NCBI GenBank assembly: GCA_030247675.1
Contig: JAOTRX010000004.1
Span: 240,910-304,909 of the forward strand
Direction: 5' to 3'
Origin: Desulforhopalus sp.
GTDB lineage: Bacteria > Desulfobacterota > Desulfobulbia > Desulfobulbales > Desulfocapsaceae
Length of the DNA stretch: 64,000 nt
Made by a program: the position numbers and the translations under genes. The notes beneath the pieces are model-generated. The model was not told the DNA's origin, ran no database searches, and saw only the letters and a program-made list of their open reading frames with translations. Positions within the stretch are counted from its first letter, which is position 1; every line of letters starts with the position of its first letter. This document shows positions 1 to 8,357 of this stretch, in pieces.

Positions 1-50
1 TGCTTGAACAATAGAGCAGGCCGTAGACAGAGTTTATTGTAGCAAGCGAG

Positions 51-83
51 GCCGGCTCCCTGAACAAGGGGCCGGCTTTTTTT
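51..83 (+). terminator. Intrinsic terminator of an upstream gene
   Basis: A GC-rich stem pairs 51-59 with 68-76 (GCCGGC palindromic arms plus three more pairs, one a T-G wobble) and is followed at once by seven T residues. It lies upstream of dut, so it should end a transcript that enters from outside the window. Positions 3-14 read CTT GAA CAA TAG, which could be the tail of that gene; this is only a guess. Confidence 0.8.
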
Positions 84-126
84 ATGCGGCGTTTGAGGGA
101 GAAATGACCAACTGGGAAGGGTAACA

Positions 127-582
127 ATGGACGTAAAGGAAGTCGAAATTTGTTGGCTGATACCCGAAGAAGAACGTGATCTGAATCTGCCCAGCTATGA
201 ATCGGCAGAGGCAGCCGGAATGGACGTCGAAGCAGCGGTGCATGGAGAAATGGTTATAGAATCTGGAAAGATGGGCCTTGTACCGACAGGTTTTGGTGTA
301 GCGCTGCCGACCGGTTATGAACTCCAGGTCCGGCCGCGTAGCGGCTTAGCGGTAAAATATGGCCTGACCATTCTTAATAGTCCGGGGACCATCGACTCAG
401 ACTATCGAGGCGAAGTCAAGATTGTCTTGATCAACCTTGGATCTAAACCCTTTACCATTCATCGGGGAGACCGTATTGCACAGTTGGTGCTCGCCCCAGT
501 CACCAGGGCCAGGCTCTATCTCGTTGAGGATCTCGGTCCTACCGACAGGGGTGATGGCGGTTTTGGTCATACCGGAGTATGA
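127..582 (+). CDS. dut: dUTP diphosphatase (dUTPase)
   Basis: Hydrolyses dUTP to dUMP and pyrophosphate, which keeps uracil out of DNA and supplies dUMP for thymidylate synthesis. All five motifs of the trimeric all-beta dUTPase family are visible in 151 residues: AAGMD near 29-33, RPRSGLA at 69-75, GTIDSDYRG at 87-95 with the catalytic Asp90, RGDRIAQL at 113-120, and the Gly-rich C-terminal [10 protein letters not shown] at 141-150. The length is normal. The stop overlaps the next ATG by 4 nt (ATGA), so the two genes are probably translationally coupled. Confidence 0.97.
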   Translation: MDVKEVEICWLIPEEERDLNLPSYESAEAAGMDVEAAVHGEMVIESGKMGLVPTGFGVALPTGYELQVRPRSGLAVKYGLTILNSPGTIDSDYRGEVKIVLINLGSKPFTIHRGDRIAQLVLAPVTRARLYLVEDLGPTDRGDGGFGHTGV

Positions 583-1373
583 CAGTGCGGTTCTCAATAC
601 TTGGCAGCGGTAGCAGGGGAAATTCCGTTTACATTGAAAGCGGTCGGACTGGTATTTTGGTTGATGCTGGGTTTTCCGGCAAAGAGATGCAGTCTCGGTT
701 ACACAAGATTGGTCGTGATCTTCACGATGTTCAGGCAATATTTTTAACCCATGAGCATAACGATCATATCGGCGGTGTAGGAGTACTTTCGAGGAAATAC
801 AGGATTCCAGCGTATGCCAATCCGGGAACCTTTGCAGCTGGCGAAGCAAGGCTGGGGAGGCTTTTTTCCAGAATGGAATTTGAAACTGGAAGCGAGGTGG
901 CGATTGGTGATCTGCTGGTACGGTCCTTTAGCGTTTCCCATGATACCGCTGACCCGGTCGGCTTCGTGGTTAGCGATGCCCAAAACAGTATCGGCTATTG
1001 TACCGATACCGGTAAAGTCTCCCACCTTATGGCCAGGAGGTTGAGCGGCTGCAATGCCCTCATCTTAGAGTTTAATCATAACCTGGAAATGTTGAAAAAT
1101 GGGCCGTATCCCTTGCCCCTCCAACAGCGGGTACGATCAAGCAAAGGACATCTCAGTAATGAAGATGCCGCAACATTTCTTGCAGAACTCATGGGAGAAC
1201 ATGTGCATAGCGTCGTGCTGGCCCATTTAAGTGAAACCAATAACACTCCCAGATTAGCAAGGGAGGCGGCACAGTTGGCTGTTCGGGAATGGGGTGACAC
1301 GGCATTATTATTGGCCCTTCAGGACGCAGCCCTGCCGCTACTAAATATTTCCGAGAAAGAGAGAAGATCGTAA
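579..1373 (+). CDS. MBL-fold metallo-hydrolase, YycJ/WalJ-like
   Basis: A 264-residue metallo-beta-lactamase-fold hydrolase of the small family that includes Bacillus YycJ (WalJ), a putative exonuclease. The N-terminus has the family's GSGSRGNS motif. The zinc motif HEHNDH is at 58-63, a further His lies in VSHDT, the bridging Asp in YCTDTG, and EFNHN is the family's distal motif. No signal peptide or membrane segment is seen, so it should be cytoplasmic. It overlaps dut by 4 nt. The exact substrate cannot be read from sequence; DNA processing is inferred from the family. Confidence 0.88.
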   Translation: MTVRFSILGSGSRGNSVYIESGRTGILVDAGFSGKEMQSRLHKIGRDLHDVQAIFLTHEHNDHIGGVGVLSRKYRIPAYANPGTFAAGEARLGRLFSRMEFETGSEVAIGDLLVRSFSVSHDTADPVGFVVSDAQNSIGYCTDTGKVSHLMARRLSGCNALILEFNHNLEMLKNGPYPLPLQQRVRSSKGHLSNEDAATFLAELMGEHVHSVVLAHLSETNNTPRLAREAAQLAVREWGDTALLLALQDAALPLLNISEKERRS

Positions 1374-1414
1374 AGAAAGGCCGTTAGGAGGTTAACGGCG
1401 ATCTCTCCCATCTG

Positions 1415-1750
1415 TCAGCCCTTTGGCAGGGAAATTTTCTTTTCCTTCGATTTCTCCGGGTTTGGCTTATACAACACAAAGACCTTGCCGATGAGCTGGA
1501 TCATGGTACTTTCTGTTTGCTCGGTGATTGCCTGCGACGTGGCATGTCTCTCCAGTCCACTATTGTTTCCTATCTTTACCTTGATCAATTCATGATTGTA
1601 CAATTCGGCTTTTACGGTATCGATGATGGCCGAACTCATACCCTCCTTGCCAATATGGACGAGTGGTTTAAGAGGGTGGGCCAGACCTTTGAGAAATTGT
1701 TTCTGACGGGCTGTAAGAGTTGGAGCGGGGGTAGACGTTGTTTCGGGCAT
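1415..1750 (-). CDS. yhbY: YhbY-family RNA-binding protein (CRM domain)
   Basis: A single CRS1/YhbY (CRM) domain protein of 111 residues. The KH-like loop is GKEGMSS, followed by the conserved segment ending ELIKVKIG and the C-terminal IQLIGKVFVLYK. YhbY proteins associate with the pre-50S ribosomal subunit and are taken to assist ribosome assembly. The N-terminal ten residues are low-complexity (Thr/Pro-rich) and the C-terminal tail is lysine-rich, as is usual. It is convergent with the MBL gene. Confidence 0.9.
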   Translation of the reverse strand: MPETTSTPAPTLTARQKQFLKGLAHPLKPLVHIGKEGMSSAIIDTVKAELYNHELIKVKIGNNSGLERHATSQAITEQTESTMIQLIGKVFVLYKPNPEKSKEKKISLPKG

Positions 1751-1798
1751 ATTGGTAAATATCCTTTTTTTATGTGAAGGGGAATTGATGAATTGTTG

Positions 1799-2635
1799 TC
1801 AGCTGACCAAGTTATTAAAAATTCGGTAACCGCCGGGCCATGTTCCTAATGCCGGACCGAACTCGGTCCGTATAAAGACAAGAAAAAGTCTGAGTAATCG
1901 GTTTTTCACCCATCCTTTGAGTGTATTGATGTCATTGCCTGACCTTTTAAATTCCTTAACGACAGGTGGACAGACCATGACTTGCACAAAGGCGCAAAAC
2001 TGAACCGGCATCAATCAGCGGTGATAGGCTGGTAATTGGGGCCGCTGCAAAGGCTGTGAGCGTGGTGAGCGGATGGGCAAGAGAGAGAAGACCACCGATA
2101 GATGCCGGTATTCCATGTTCTAATATCCAATAAATGGCGCTTTCATCAGCAATTTCGGAACATTTCTGCACAGCGATCAGGGCGAGAGAGCCAATGATGG
2201 CCAAAGGAATGGTCCAGCCTAAAATCTTAAAGCCAATGGCTACTGTTGGGATGCTTACAATATCCAGTAGCTTCGCTCTATTGTCAGTTGCAAATAATTG
2301 AATCATTCAGGGCCTTATCTTAATTTCCCCCCTAATCGCTTCTGGTAGGAGGCCATAAGGAGGCTGACGAGCAAGGTGGATAGTTGATTATCTTTGATTA
2401 TTGTCTTGAGGTCTAGGGTTTGCCAATGTAGCTTTTCTGTCAGTGTCTGAAACCGTTTGTCGTCGAGTTCCAGGCAGACACAATCCGGTCGTTCTTCGTC
2501 GATAACCCTTTGTACAAGATCAACAGTTTCTTGGGAAATATGTGCAGTTCCAGCGAGAGTTATGGTCTTATCGCCATACTCAACTACATGGACATCATTT
2601 CCATAGGTTTGAAATGACAAAGAGGGGGCAGTCAT
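1799..2635 (-). pseudogene. TraB-family protein, decayed (deletion plus frameshift)
   Basis: Three minus-strand pieces belong to one TraB/PrgY-like protein. Piece 1 (2315-2635, 106 aa) has the N-terminal TLAGTAHISQETVDLV and CLELDDKRF motifs and stops with TAA just after YQKRLGGKLR, where family members run on for about 150 more residues. Piece 2 (1956-2306) resumes in the C-terminal membrane region (GWTIPLAIIGSLALI, GIPASIGGLLSLAHPLTTLTA). Near 2012-2020 the frame shifts, and the last part (FVQVMVCPPVVKEF, then KGWVKNRLLRLFLVF) continues in the frame of 1799-2014. The middle of the gene is missing, so a functional product is unlikely. Confidence 0.82.
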
Positions 2636-2827
2636 GTTGTTGGATATTTTTTGAAGATACAGCCGTTACTGTCTGTCTAGCCGCCGAGATCGTCTTGCCC
2701 TCAGCGGCACAATAGCTTTATGGGAGGTATTATTAAGAGAAAACGGGATACAAGGTGGCGGGTGTATCACGAAGATTGAACTTTCAACTGGCAAACCATA
2801 TACGAAAGATAGCAACTGGTTGGGGAT
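2636..2827. other. Intergenic, no feature seen
   Basis: A 192-base gap between the TraB pseudogene and the lytic transglycosylase, both on the minus strand. I see no ORF with a ribosome binding site, no strong hairpin with a T-tract and no repeat copy. It may hold the dead promoter of the pseudogene. Confidence 0.4.
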
Positions 2828-4531
2828 TTAGGCTTTTTTAAGTTTTAAGACGATGCCAGGATAAATGATGTCGGATTTTAAGTTGTTCCATTTTTTAATT
2901 TCCGATGTCGAAGCACTAAACTTCTGTGAAATAGTCCACAAAGTGTCTCCATCCTGGACATTATATGATGCGTAGGAGTCTGTTACCCTGACTTCCCTGA
3001 TGTATGTCTTTCTGTGCTCAGGCTTCAAGACAATCTTAGCCGTTTTTTCTGGCAGCACAGGATTCTTTTTGTCAACAACGACAGCAACTTGATTAGGTTT
3101 ATCTTTATTATCTTTATATAAAGCTAGCTGTTGCCCTATCTGAAGAGATTTGACGTTCTTCAAGTTGTTCCAGGACATGATCAGCTCGGGAGAAACGTTG
3201 TGCAGTTTGGAAATTCTCGAAATAGTTTCTCCAGGTTGAACCTGGTGCATAACAAAATTTTCCCGGCTGACTGCTTTTTTGGCGGCAATATTGTCGGGCA
3301 GGAGCTGGTATGAAACGGTATTATACGGAATCCTCAGTACTTGGCCTGAAGCAAGGGTGCCGCTTTTCAGGTTGTTTACCTTAAGAAGAGTAGCTTTGTT
3401 GATATCATATCTGGAAGCGACCGAGGTGAGAGTATCTCCCTTGGCCACCTTATGTGATTTATAATTGGTGGCGACCGTGGAATGCAGACGAGCAAGATTT
3501 TTCATCGCTAGGCCATATGTTGCATACGGGATTTTCACCTCATAATCACCTTTAGTCGGTGGTGTTTTATTCTGTCGCAATTCCGGATTGAGTTGTTTGA
3601 TTTTTTCAACACTGCTGTTGCTGATCAGTGCTATCGCATCAAGACCCATGCCGGGGGCAACGGAAATTGAATCATATCGTGGCGGGGCCTGATAAGCGAG
3701 TTGGGTGAAACCGAACTTTTCTGGTTGTTTAGCGACTATAAGAGCGGCAATGAGCTTGGGTACATAGCGTTTGGTTTCAAGGGCTAAATAGTCTTTGCTG
3801 GCCAATTCCCAAAAATTGTCAACCTTATATTTAGCCAGACCGTTTCGGATTTTCCCAGGGCCGCCGTTATACGCTGCCACGGCGAGATGCCAGTCGCCGA
3901 ATTCCTTGTACAGATCTGCAAGAAAGGCTACCGCAGCCTGGGTAGACTTGACGGGATCACGACGTTCATCAATATATTTATTGATTTCAAGATTGTATTG
4001 AATTCCTGTGCCTTCCATGAACTGCCAGAGACCAACCGCCATGGACTTTGAGCAGGCCAGCGGATTATAACCACTTTCTATCATCGCAAGATATACCAAG
4101 TCACGCGGCAGGCCGGCTTCCGCTAGGGCAGCCTCCATCATCGGCATATAGGTGGCGGATATTTGCAGCCACTGGGCAAATTGCTCCCTAAAACCATTCT
4201 GGAAAAAATGGAGATACATCGCAACCTGTTTGTTTAACACGACCGGAAAATCAAAAGACACATTAAGAGTCGGATCAAAGCTGGTTGGGAAATACGGTTC
4301 ATTCCACACTCCAGTCTGACTGAGTTCATTCAACTCTTGGTCAAGGCACATCTCTGGCTCGGAAGGCTGAAGCTCTTGGTCCGCTTCGTTTGCGGCTATG
4401 TCGCTGGTATTGTTCAGGGACGCATCGCCGGGGGTTGTTCCAAAATTAACTTTCTCGGCACAACCAGTGAGAAGGAACAGAAAAGAAAGAACAGCAAGAA
4501 TCTTAACAATCGTATGGGGTATTTGTATCAT
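2828..4531 (-). CDS. LysM lytic transglycosylase lipoprotein (MltD-like)
   Basis: A membrane-bound murein lytic transglycosylase that cuts the glycan strand between MurNAc and GlcNAc. From the ATG at 4531 there is a lipoprotein signal with lipobox LTGC, then a family-1 SLT domain whose catalytic Glu lies in AMIESGYNP (about residue 152), followed by SMAVGLWQFM and the AVAAYNGGPGKI motif. Three LysM peptidoglycan-binding repeats close the protein (HKVAKGDTLTSV, HQVQPGETISRI, YNVQDGDTLWTI). The frame runs 21 codons further upstream to a TTG, but that extension would bury the signal peptide. The neighbouring PBP points to a cell-wall locus. Confidence 0.93.
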   Translation of the reverse strand: MIQIPHTIVKILAVLSFLFLLTGCAEKVNFGTTPGDASLNNTSDIAANEADQELQPSEPEMCLDQELNELSQTGVWNEPYFPTSFDPTLNVSFDFPVVLNKQVAMYLHFFQNGFREQFAQWLQISATYMPMMEAALAEAGLPRDLVYLAMIESGYNPLACSKSMAVGLWQFMEGTGIQYNLEINKYIDERRDPVKSTQAAVAFLADLYKEFGDWHLAVAAYNGGPGKIRNGLAKYKVDNFWELASKDYLALETKRYVPKLIAALIVAKQPEKFGFTQLAYQAPPRYDSISVAPGMGLDAIALISNSSVEKIKQLNPELRQNKTPPTKGDYEVKIPYATYGLAMKNLARLHSTVATNYKSHKVAKGDTLTSVASRYDINKATLLKVNNLKSGTLASGQVLRIPYNTVSYQLLPDNIAAKKAVSRENFVMHQVQPGETISRISKLHNVSPELIMSWNNLKNVKSLQIGQQLALYKDNKDKPNQVAVVVDKKNPVLPEKTAKIVLKPEHRKTYIREVRVTDSYASYNVQDGDTLWTISQKFSASTSEIKKWNNLKSDIIYPGIVLKLKKA

Positions 4532-4773
4532 TCGCCAATCCGGTTGTTGTCTACAGTTAGAGGGCCCCAAAAAAAAGGCCACTGATTTTGACAATTAGTC
4601 TGTTGAGATATCCCGGATAACCATGTACATTCAGAGTCGCCGAGACGGTGCCGATAATCGTCACTATAAAAACCTAACTTTCAAGCAATTGCAAGGATTA
4701 TACGTCCATCATTCCGTTGAGGCAGCTTTTTCTCCCTCTTGTCCACCTATTTTCCCAAAACAATTGAATAATT

Positions 4774-7700
4774 ATGTTGAAAAAGTTCTTTATTATGGCA
4801 TTTGCCTTGGGCGTTATCGTCACCGCGGCTTTGCTTGGTTGGTTATACAAGTTGGTCGTCCTCGAGCCTGGAGAAGAGATAAAACAGGATAACATTCGTC
4901 GTATACTAGGCAAGGAGAGCCAAGTATACTACAGCGATGGCGTTACCAAGCTCGGGGTTTTTTTTGATACCGCTCATCGTCAGTACGTTGCCTTTGAAGA
5001 AATTCCTAAAAATTTTGTTAATGCCTTGGTCGCTTCCGAGGATGAAAGATTTTTCATCCACATAGGGTTTGACCCCCTTGGAATTGCCAGGGCTATGCTG
5101 CGTAATGTCCAGGCAGGCAAAATTGTCCAGGGCGGCAGTACACTGACTCAGCAGACTGCAAAGAATCTCTTCAAGAGGACCGACCGGTCTCTACAGGCGA
5201 AGATCAAAGAGCTTCTGTTTGCCCTGAGGTTGGAATATCACTATCCCAAAGAGAAGATTTTTGAATTTTATGCCAACCAATTTTACGTTTCAGGCAATGG
5301 GCATGGTCTAGGGGTTGCTGCTAGGTACTATTTTGACAAAACGCCGCAGGAATTAACGCTTGCGGAGTGTGCTTTTATAGCAGGCAGTGTTAAAAGGCCC
5401 AACTATTACAACCCATTTATAAAAAAGACCGATCAAGGAGCCGATCTTGCCAGATCCCGTGGGAAAACCAGGCTGGAATACGTTCTCGGAAAAATGCGAG
5501 ACTTGGGAACGATAACGGCTGAAGAATACACCAAAACAGTTGCTGAAGATCTCACTTTCAACCAGGGAAAGGTAGGCTATGCGCTTGACTACGTAATGGA
5601 ACTCGTCAGAGAAGCGGTTTCCTCAACGGAGGTTCTCGGTGCCCTTGAGGCGAGCGATGTCTCAAATATCGCGACCTCCGGAGTGAAAATTGTTACCACC
5701 ATCGATCGGGAGCTTCAGGAAAGAACCCTGTCCATTCTCCGTAAAGAATTGTCACACCTTGACGTTCGCCTGCGTGGATATGAAAGAAAAGAGGTGCAGG
5801 AGGAATTCGCTGGGATTGAATACAGTGGTGACTCTGCCCTTCGGGAAGGAGATTTTCTCTTTGGTACCATCTCCGGTATTACCGGTAAAGGCAAGGATAT
5901 CCAGATCGGAGTTGAACTCGATAAAAAACTTGGCAAAGGCCTTATTGATGCAACTGGATTATCGGAGATAGTCAAGGCCCGGGTCAAATGGCAGAAAAGT
6001 CTGTGGAGCGAGCCGGCCCCTGCTGACCAGGAACACTTGCTCGAGCAATTGCAAAAAGGCGACAGGGTTTGGGTCAGTGTGCGGACTGTCGTCGATGGGC
6101 AACCTGCTCTGTTTGACCTGCAAAGGTACCCTTTGGTTCAAGGTGGTGCCTTGGTAATGAAAGGCGGAGCGATCAGGGGCATGGCTGGTGGAACTGAAAA
6201 CCGGTTTTTTAATCGTGCCATTCAAGCACGACGAACAATGGGTTCTGCCTTCAAGCCTCTCGTATTCGCCGCCGCCCTGCAACTTGGCTGGAATAGTGCT
6301 GATCTCTTACAAAACAGCAGAAATATTTTCGTTTTGCACGGCCGCCCATATTTTCCGAGGCCGGATCATAAGAGCCCTTTTGACTGGGTTTCTATGGATT
6401 GGGCGGGGGTTCATTCGGAAAACTTGGCCTCTGTGTGGTTGTTGGCACACCTTTGCGATCATTTGACACCACTACAATTTCGGGAAGTGGCCGAAAATCT
6501 CGGAATGGCACCGAAGACGGTAGATGGAGTGGACGAACCGTACCGGGTTTATAGTGCGAGAATTCGGGATCGTTTCGGGATCCAGGTCAATCGTGAGCTC
6601 CTGAGAGCTGCGGCATATCGGGTAGCTGTTCTGAATCTCGAGACCGATTTTATCTTTGATGGGCTGGAAGCCGAATATAAAATCATCAAGGATCTGCCGT
6701 ATGGGCTCAATTTTGATCGCTTTACCGAGGAAGTTGATGAGGAGGTGCGGCAGAAAGACGACACTGCGACCAAGATTGACAATGAAGAGCTAGCAGTGCG
6801 CAAGAGGATTCTTGCGAATCGATATGTCTTATTCCATCCACTGCGGGAAGGGCTTGCTGCCTTTAAAGCGTCGTTTGAAAAAAGAACCGAGTTTTTCCGC
6901 GAACCCATTGCACATGACCCGTCGCCTGCATCATCCGCCGGATTGTATATGAACCGGATGAATGGAGAGTTTTCCTTTTGTAATCCAGAGGATGCCTCAC
7001 CGTATCAAACGCGATTCGATGATGATCGGTTACTTACCCATTTGCAGAATATGAGCAGCGCTGAGATCGATCAATTTTGGCAAAAAGTAAAATTGATGGG
7101 GAGTGGACTCACCGCAGGTACCTTTGATAAGGTTGAAGAACAAGTGGAGGAGGAATACCGGAAGCTCAGTAGCGCTCAACCCTACAGTTTTGAGGTGTTG
7201 TCCCAACTTGACGATTTTCGCATTACTGTCGGTCTTCATTATATCATCGAGCTTGCGAGCCGGCTTGGCATTAAGGGTAATCTTGAGCCAGTTCTTTCCT
7301 TTCCGCTCGGGTCCAATGTGGTCACCTTGCTTGAGGCGACAAGAATGTACGAGGGTCTGGTCACCGGCAGCATAACGACCTTTGGGGCTGCGGAGCAGGA
7401 TGAAAGCAACGATTCACTGGCGATTATCGATCGCATTGAGTCTGAAGAAGGAAAGGTGCTGTACATGCCGACGGCGATAAGCAAAAAGGTTGTTGATGAT
7501 AAAACAACCCTGGCGATTGGCGGGATTCTCGAAAATGTAGTAAAATTTGGAACCGGCAAGACCGCCAACGAAAAGGTCCGGCTTCGGGTAGATGATGAGG
7601 GTGGCGGAGCGGAAATTGTCGCCTTGAAGTTACCGGTACCGCTGCTTGGTAAAACGGGTACTGCTAATAATTATGCCAATGCCTCATTTTTTGGTTTCGT

Positions 7701-8136
7701 GCCCGAGATTGCCGAGGGTGGTGATACAATGATTCTCCAGGATGGGTATGCCGTTGGGGTATATGTCGGCTTTGACAATAACCAGCCAATGCGCCGCAAA
7801 ACCAATCGGATCAGTGGCGCGGCAGGGGCCTTGCCGGCCTGGTCCGAAATTGCTAATGTTCTGCTGCGTGAGAAGGGTTATGCCACAAGACTTGATCCAG
7901 TTGATTTGTCGTTCAATGGTCTTATGATTAAGCGCAAAGAATTGGGGCAAGTCAATGTCGCTGTGGCGACCGATCAAGGAGGCAAAGTACTTGAACCGAT
8001 GCAGCAGGTAAGTTTTGCAGCACGCAATCAACCGGCCATCTTGACTTTCGGTGCAAAGTCTGCCGAAACTGGAAGGTTTACAGAAGAGAGAAATTTCCAA
8101 CCATTTTGGGACACCGCTGTTGATAAAACTCAGTAA
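4774..8136 (+). CDS. Class A penicillin-binding protein, very large (PBP1a-like)
   Basis: A bifunctional peptidoglycan synthase of 1120 residues. One N-terminal membrane anchor (about residues 6-30) precedes the GT51 glycosyltransferase domain, with catalytic Glu89 in SEDERFF and the QGGSTLTQQTAKNL motif at 119-132. The transpeptidase domain has the nucleophile in SAFK (Ser491), SxN as SEN at 548-550 and KTGT at 960-963. The gap between SxN and KTGT is about 410 residues, far more than in E. coli PBP1a, and holds a charged insertion (roughly 600-800, rich in Glu, Asp and Arg). A second region between GT51 and the transpeptidase looks like the usual OB-like insert. It is divergent from the lytic transglycosylase. 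Confidence 0.95.
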   Translation: MLKKFFIMAFALGVIVTAALLGWLYKLVVLEPGEEIKQDNIRRILGKESQVYYSDGVTKLGVFFDTAHRQYVAFEEIPKNFVNALVASEDERFFIHIGFDPLGIARAMLRNVQAGKIVQGGSTLTQQTAKNLFKRTDRSLQAKIKELLFALRLEYHYPKEKIFEFYANQFYVSGNGHGLGVAARYYFDKTPQELTLAECAFIAGSVKRPNYYNPFIKKTDQGADLARSRGKTRLEYVLGKMRDLGTITAEEYTKTVAEDLTFNQGKVGYALDYVMELVREAVSSTEVLGALEASDVSNIATSGVKIVTTIDRELQERTLSILRKELSHLDVRLRGYERKEVQEEFAGIEYSGDSALREGDFLFGTISGITGKGKDIQIGVELDKKLGKGLIDATGLSEIVKARVKWQKSLWSEPAPADQEHLLEQLQKGDRVWVSVRTVVDGQPALFDLQRYPLVQGGALVMKGGAIRGMAGGTENRFFNRAIQARRTMGSAFKPLVFAAALQLGWNSADLLQNSRNIFVLHGRPYFPRPDHKSPFDWVSMDWAGVHSENLASVWLLAHLCDHLTPLQFREVAENLGMAPKTVDGVDEPYRVYSARIRDRFGIQVNRELLRAAAYRVAVLNLETDFIFDGLEAEYKIIKDLPYGLNFDRFTEEVDEEVRQKDDTATKIDNEELAVRKRILANRYVLFHPLREGLAAFKASFEKRTEFFREPIAHDPSPASSAGLYMNRMNGEFSFCNPEDASPYQTRFDDDRLLTHLQNMSSAEIDQFWQKVKLMGSGLTAGTFDKVEEQVEEEYRKLSSAQPYSFEVLSQLDDFRITVGLHYIIELASRLGIKGNLEPVLSFPLGSNVVTLLEATRMYEGLVTGSITTFGAAEQDESNDSLAIIDRIESEEGKVLYMPTAISKKVVDDKTTLAIGGILENVVKFGTGKTANEKVRLRVDDEGGGAEIVALKLPVPLLGKTGTANNYANASFFGFVPEIAEGGDTMILQDGYAVGVYVGFDNNQPMRRKTNRISGAAGALPAWSEIANVLLREKGYATRLDPVDLSFNGLMIKRKELGQVNVAVATDQGGKVLEPMQQVSFAARNQPAILTFGAKSAETGRFTEERNFQPFWDTAVDKTQ

Positions 8137-8160
8137 TGAGTCGAGGTCAATTTTAGGAAA

Positions 8161-8214
8161 GCTGAGTCGAGCAGCTTGCCTGCTTGTACGAAACTTATGC
8201 CCTTGCGGTATATA
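8161..8214 (+). repeat. Dispersed two-hairpin repeat, copy 1 (tandem with copy 2)
   Basis: The unit begins GCTGAGTCGAGCAG and ends CCCTTGCGGTATA. It can fold into two small hairpins: GAGCAG-CTTGC-CTGCTT, and ATGCC-CTTGC-GGTAT (one G-T pair). Copy 2 follows directly with a 54 bp period. Related copies lie at 10231-10285 (inverted), 30550-30600 and 38968-39017, always between genes. Confidence 0.8.
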
Positions 8215-8266
8215 GCTGAGTCGAGCAGCTTGCCTGCTTATACGAAACTTATGCCCTTGCGGTATA
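8215..8266 (+). repeat. Dispersed two-hairpin repeat, copy 2
   Basis: Nearly identical to copy 1 over 52 bases (one base differs, in the spacer after CTGCTT). The pair sits in the 221-base gap between the PBP gene and the TPR-like lipoprotein gene. Such near-identity suggests a recent tandem duplication. Confidence 0.8.
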
Positions 8267-8357
8267 AGCAATGAGTTATCACATGGACGGGAAATCCGCT
8301 CTGTGCACAGCACTCTTGTTCTTTATTTTGCCAACATATTCTTTATAAAGAGATACC

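Noticed and set aside
2300..2330. Selenocysteine or readthrough at the TraB stop
   Set aside because: The stop is TAA, and the sequence after it does not continue the family alignment until a large part has been skipped.
8161..8266. Riboswitch
   Set aside because: The repeated units are too short, lack any known aptamer core and also occur on the opposite strand and in a degenerate form, so a dispersed repeat is the better reading.
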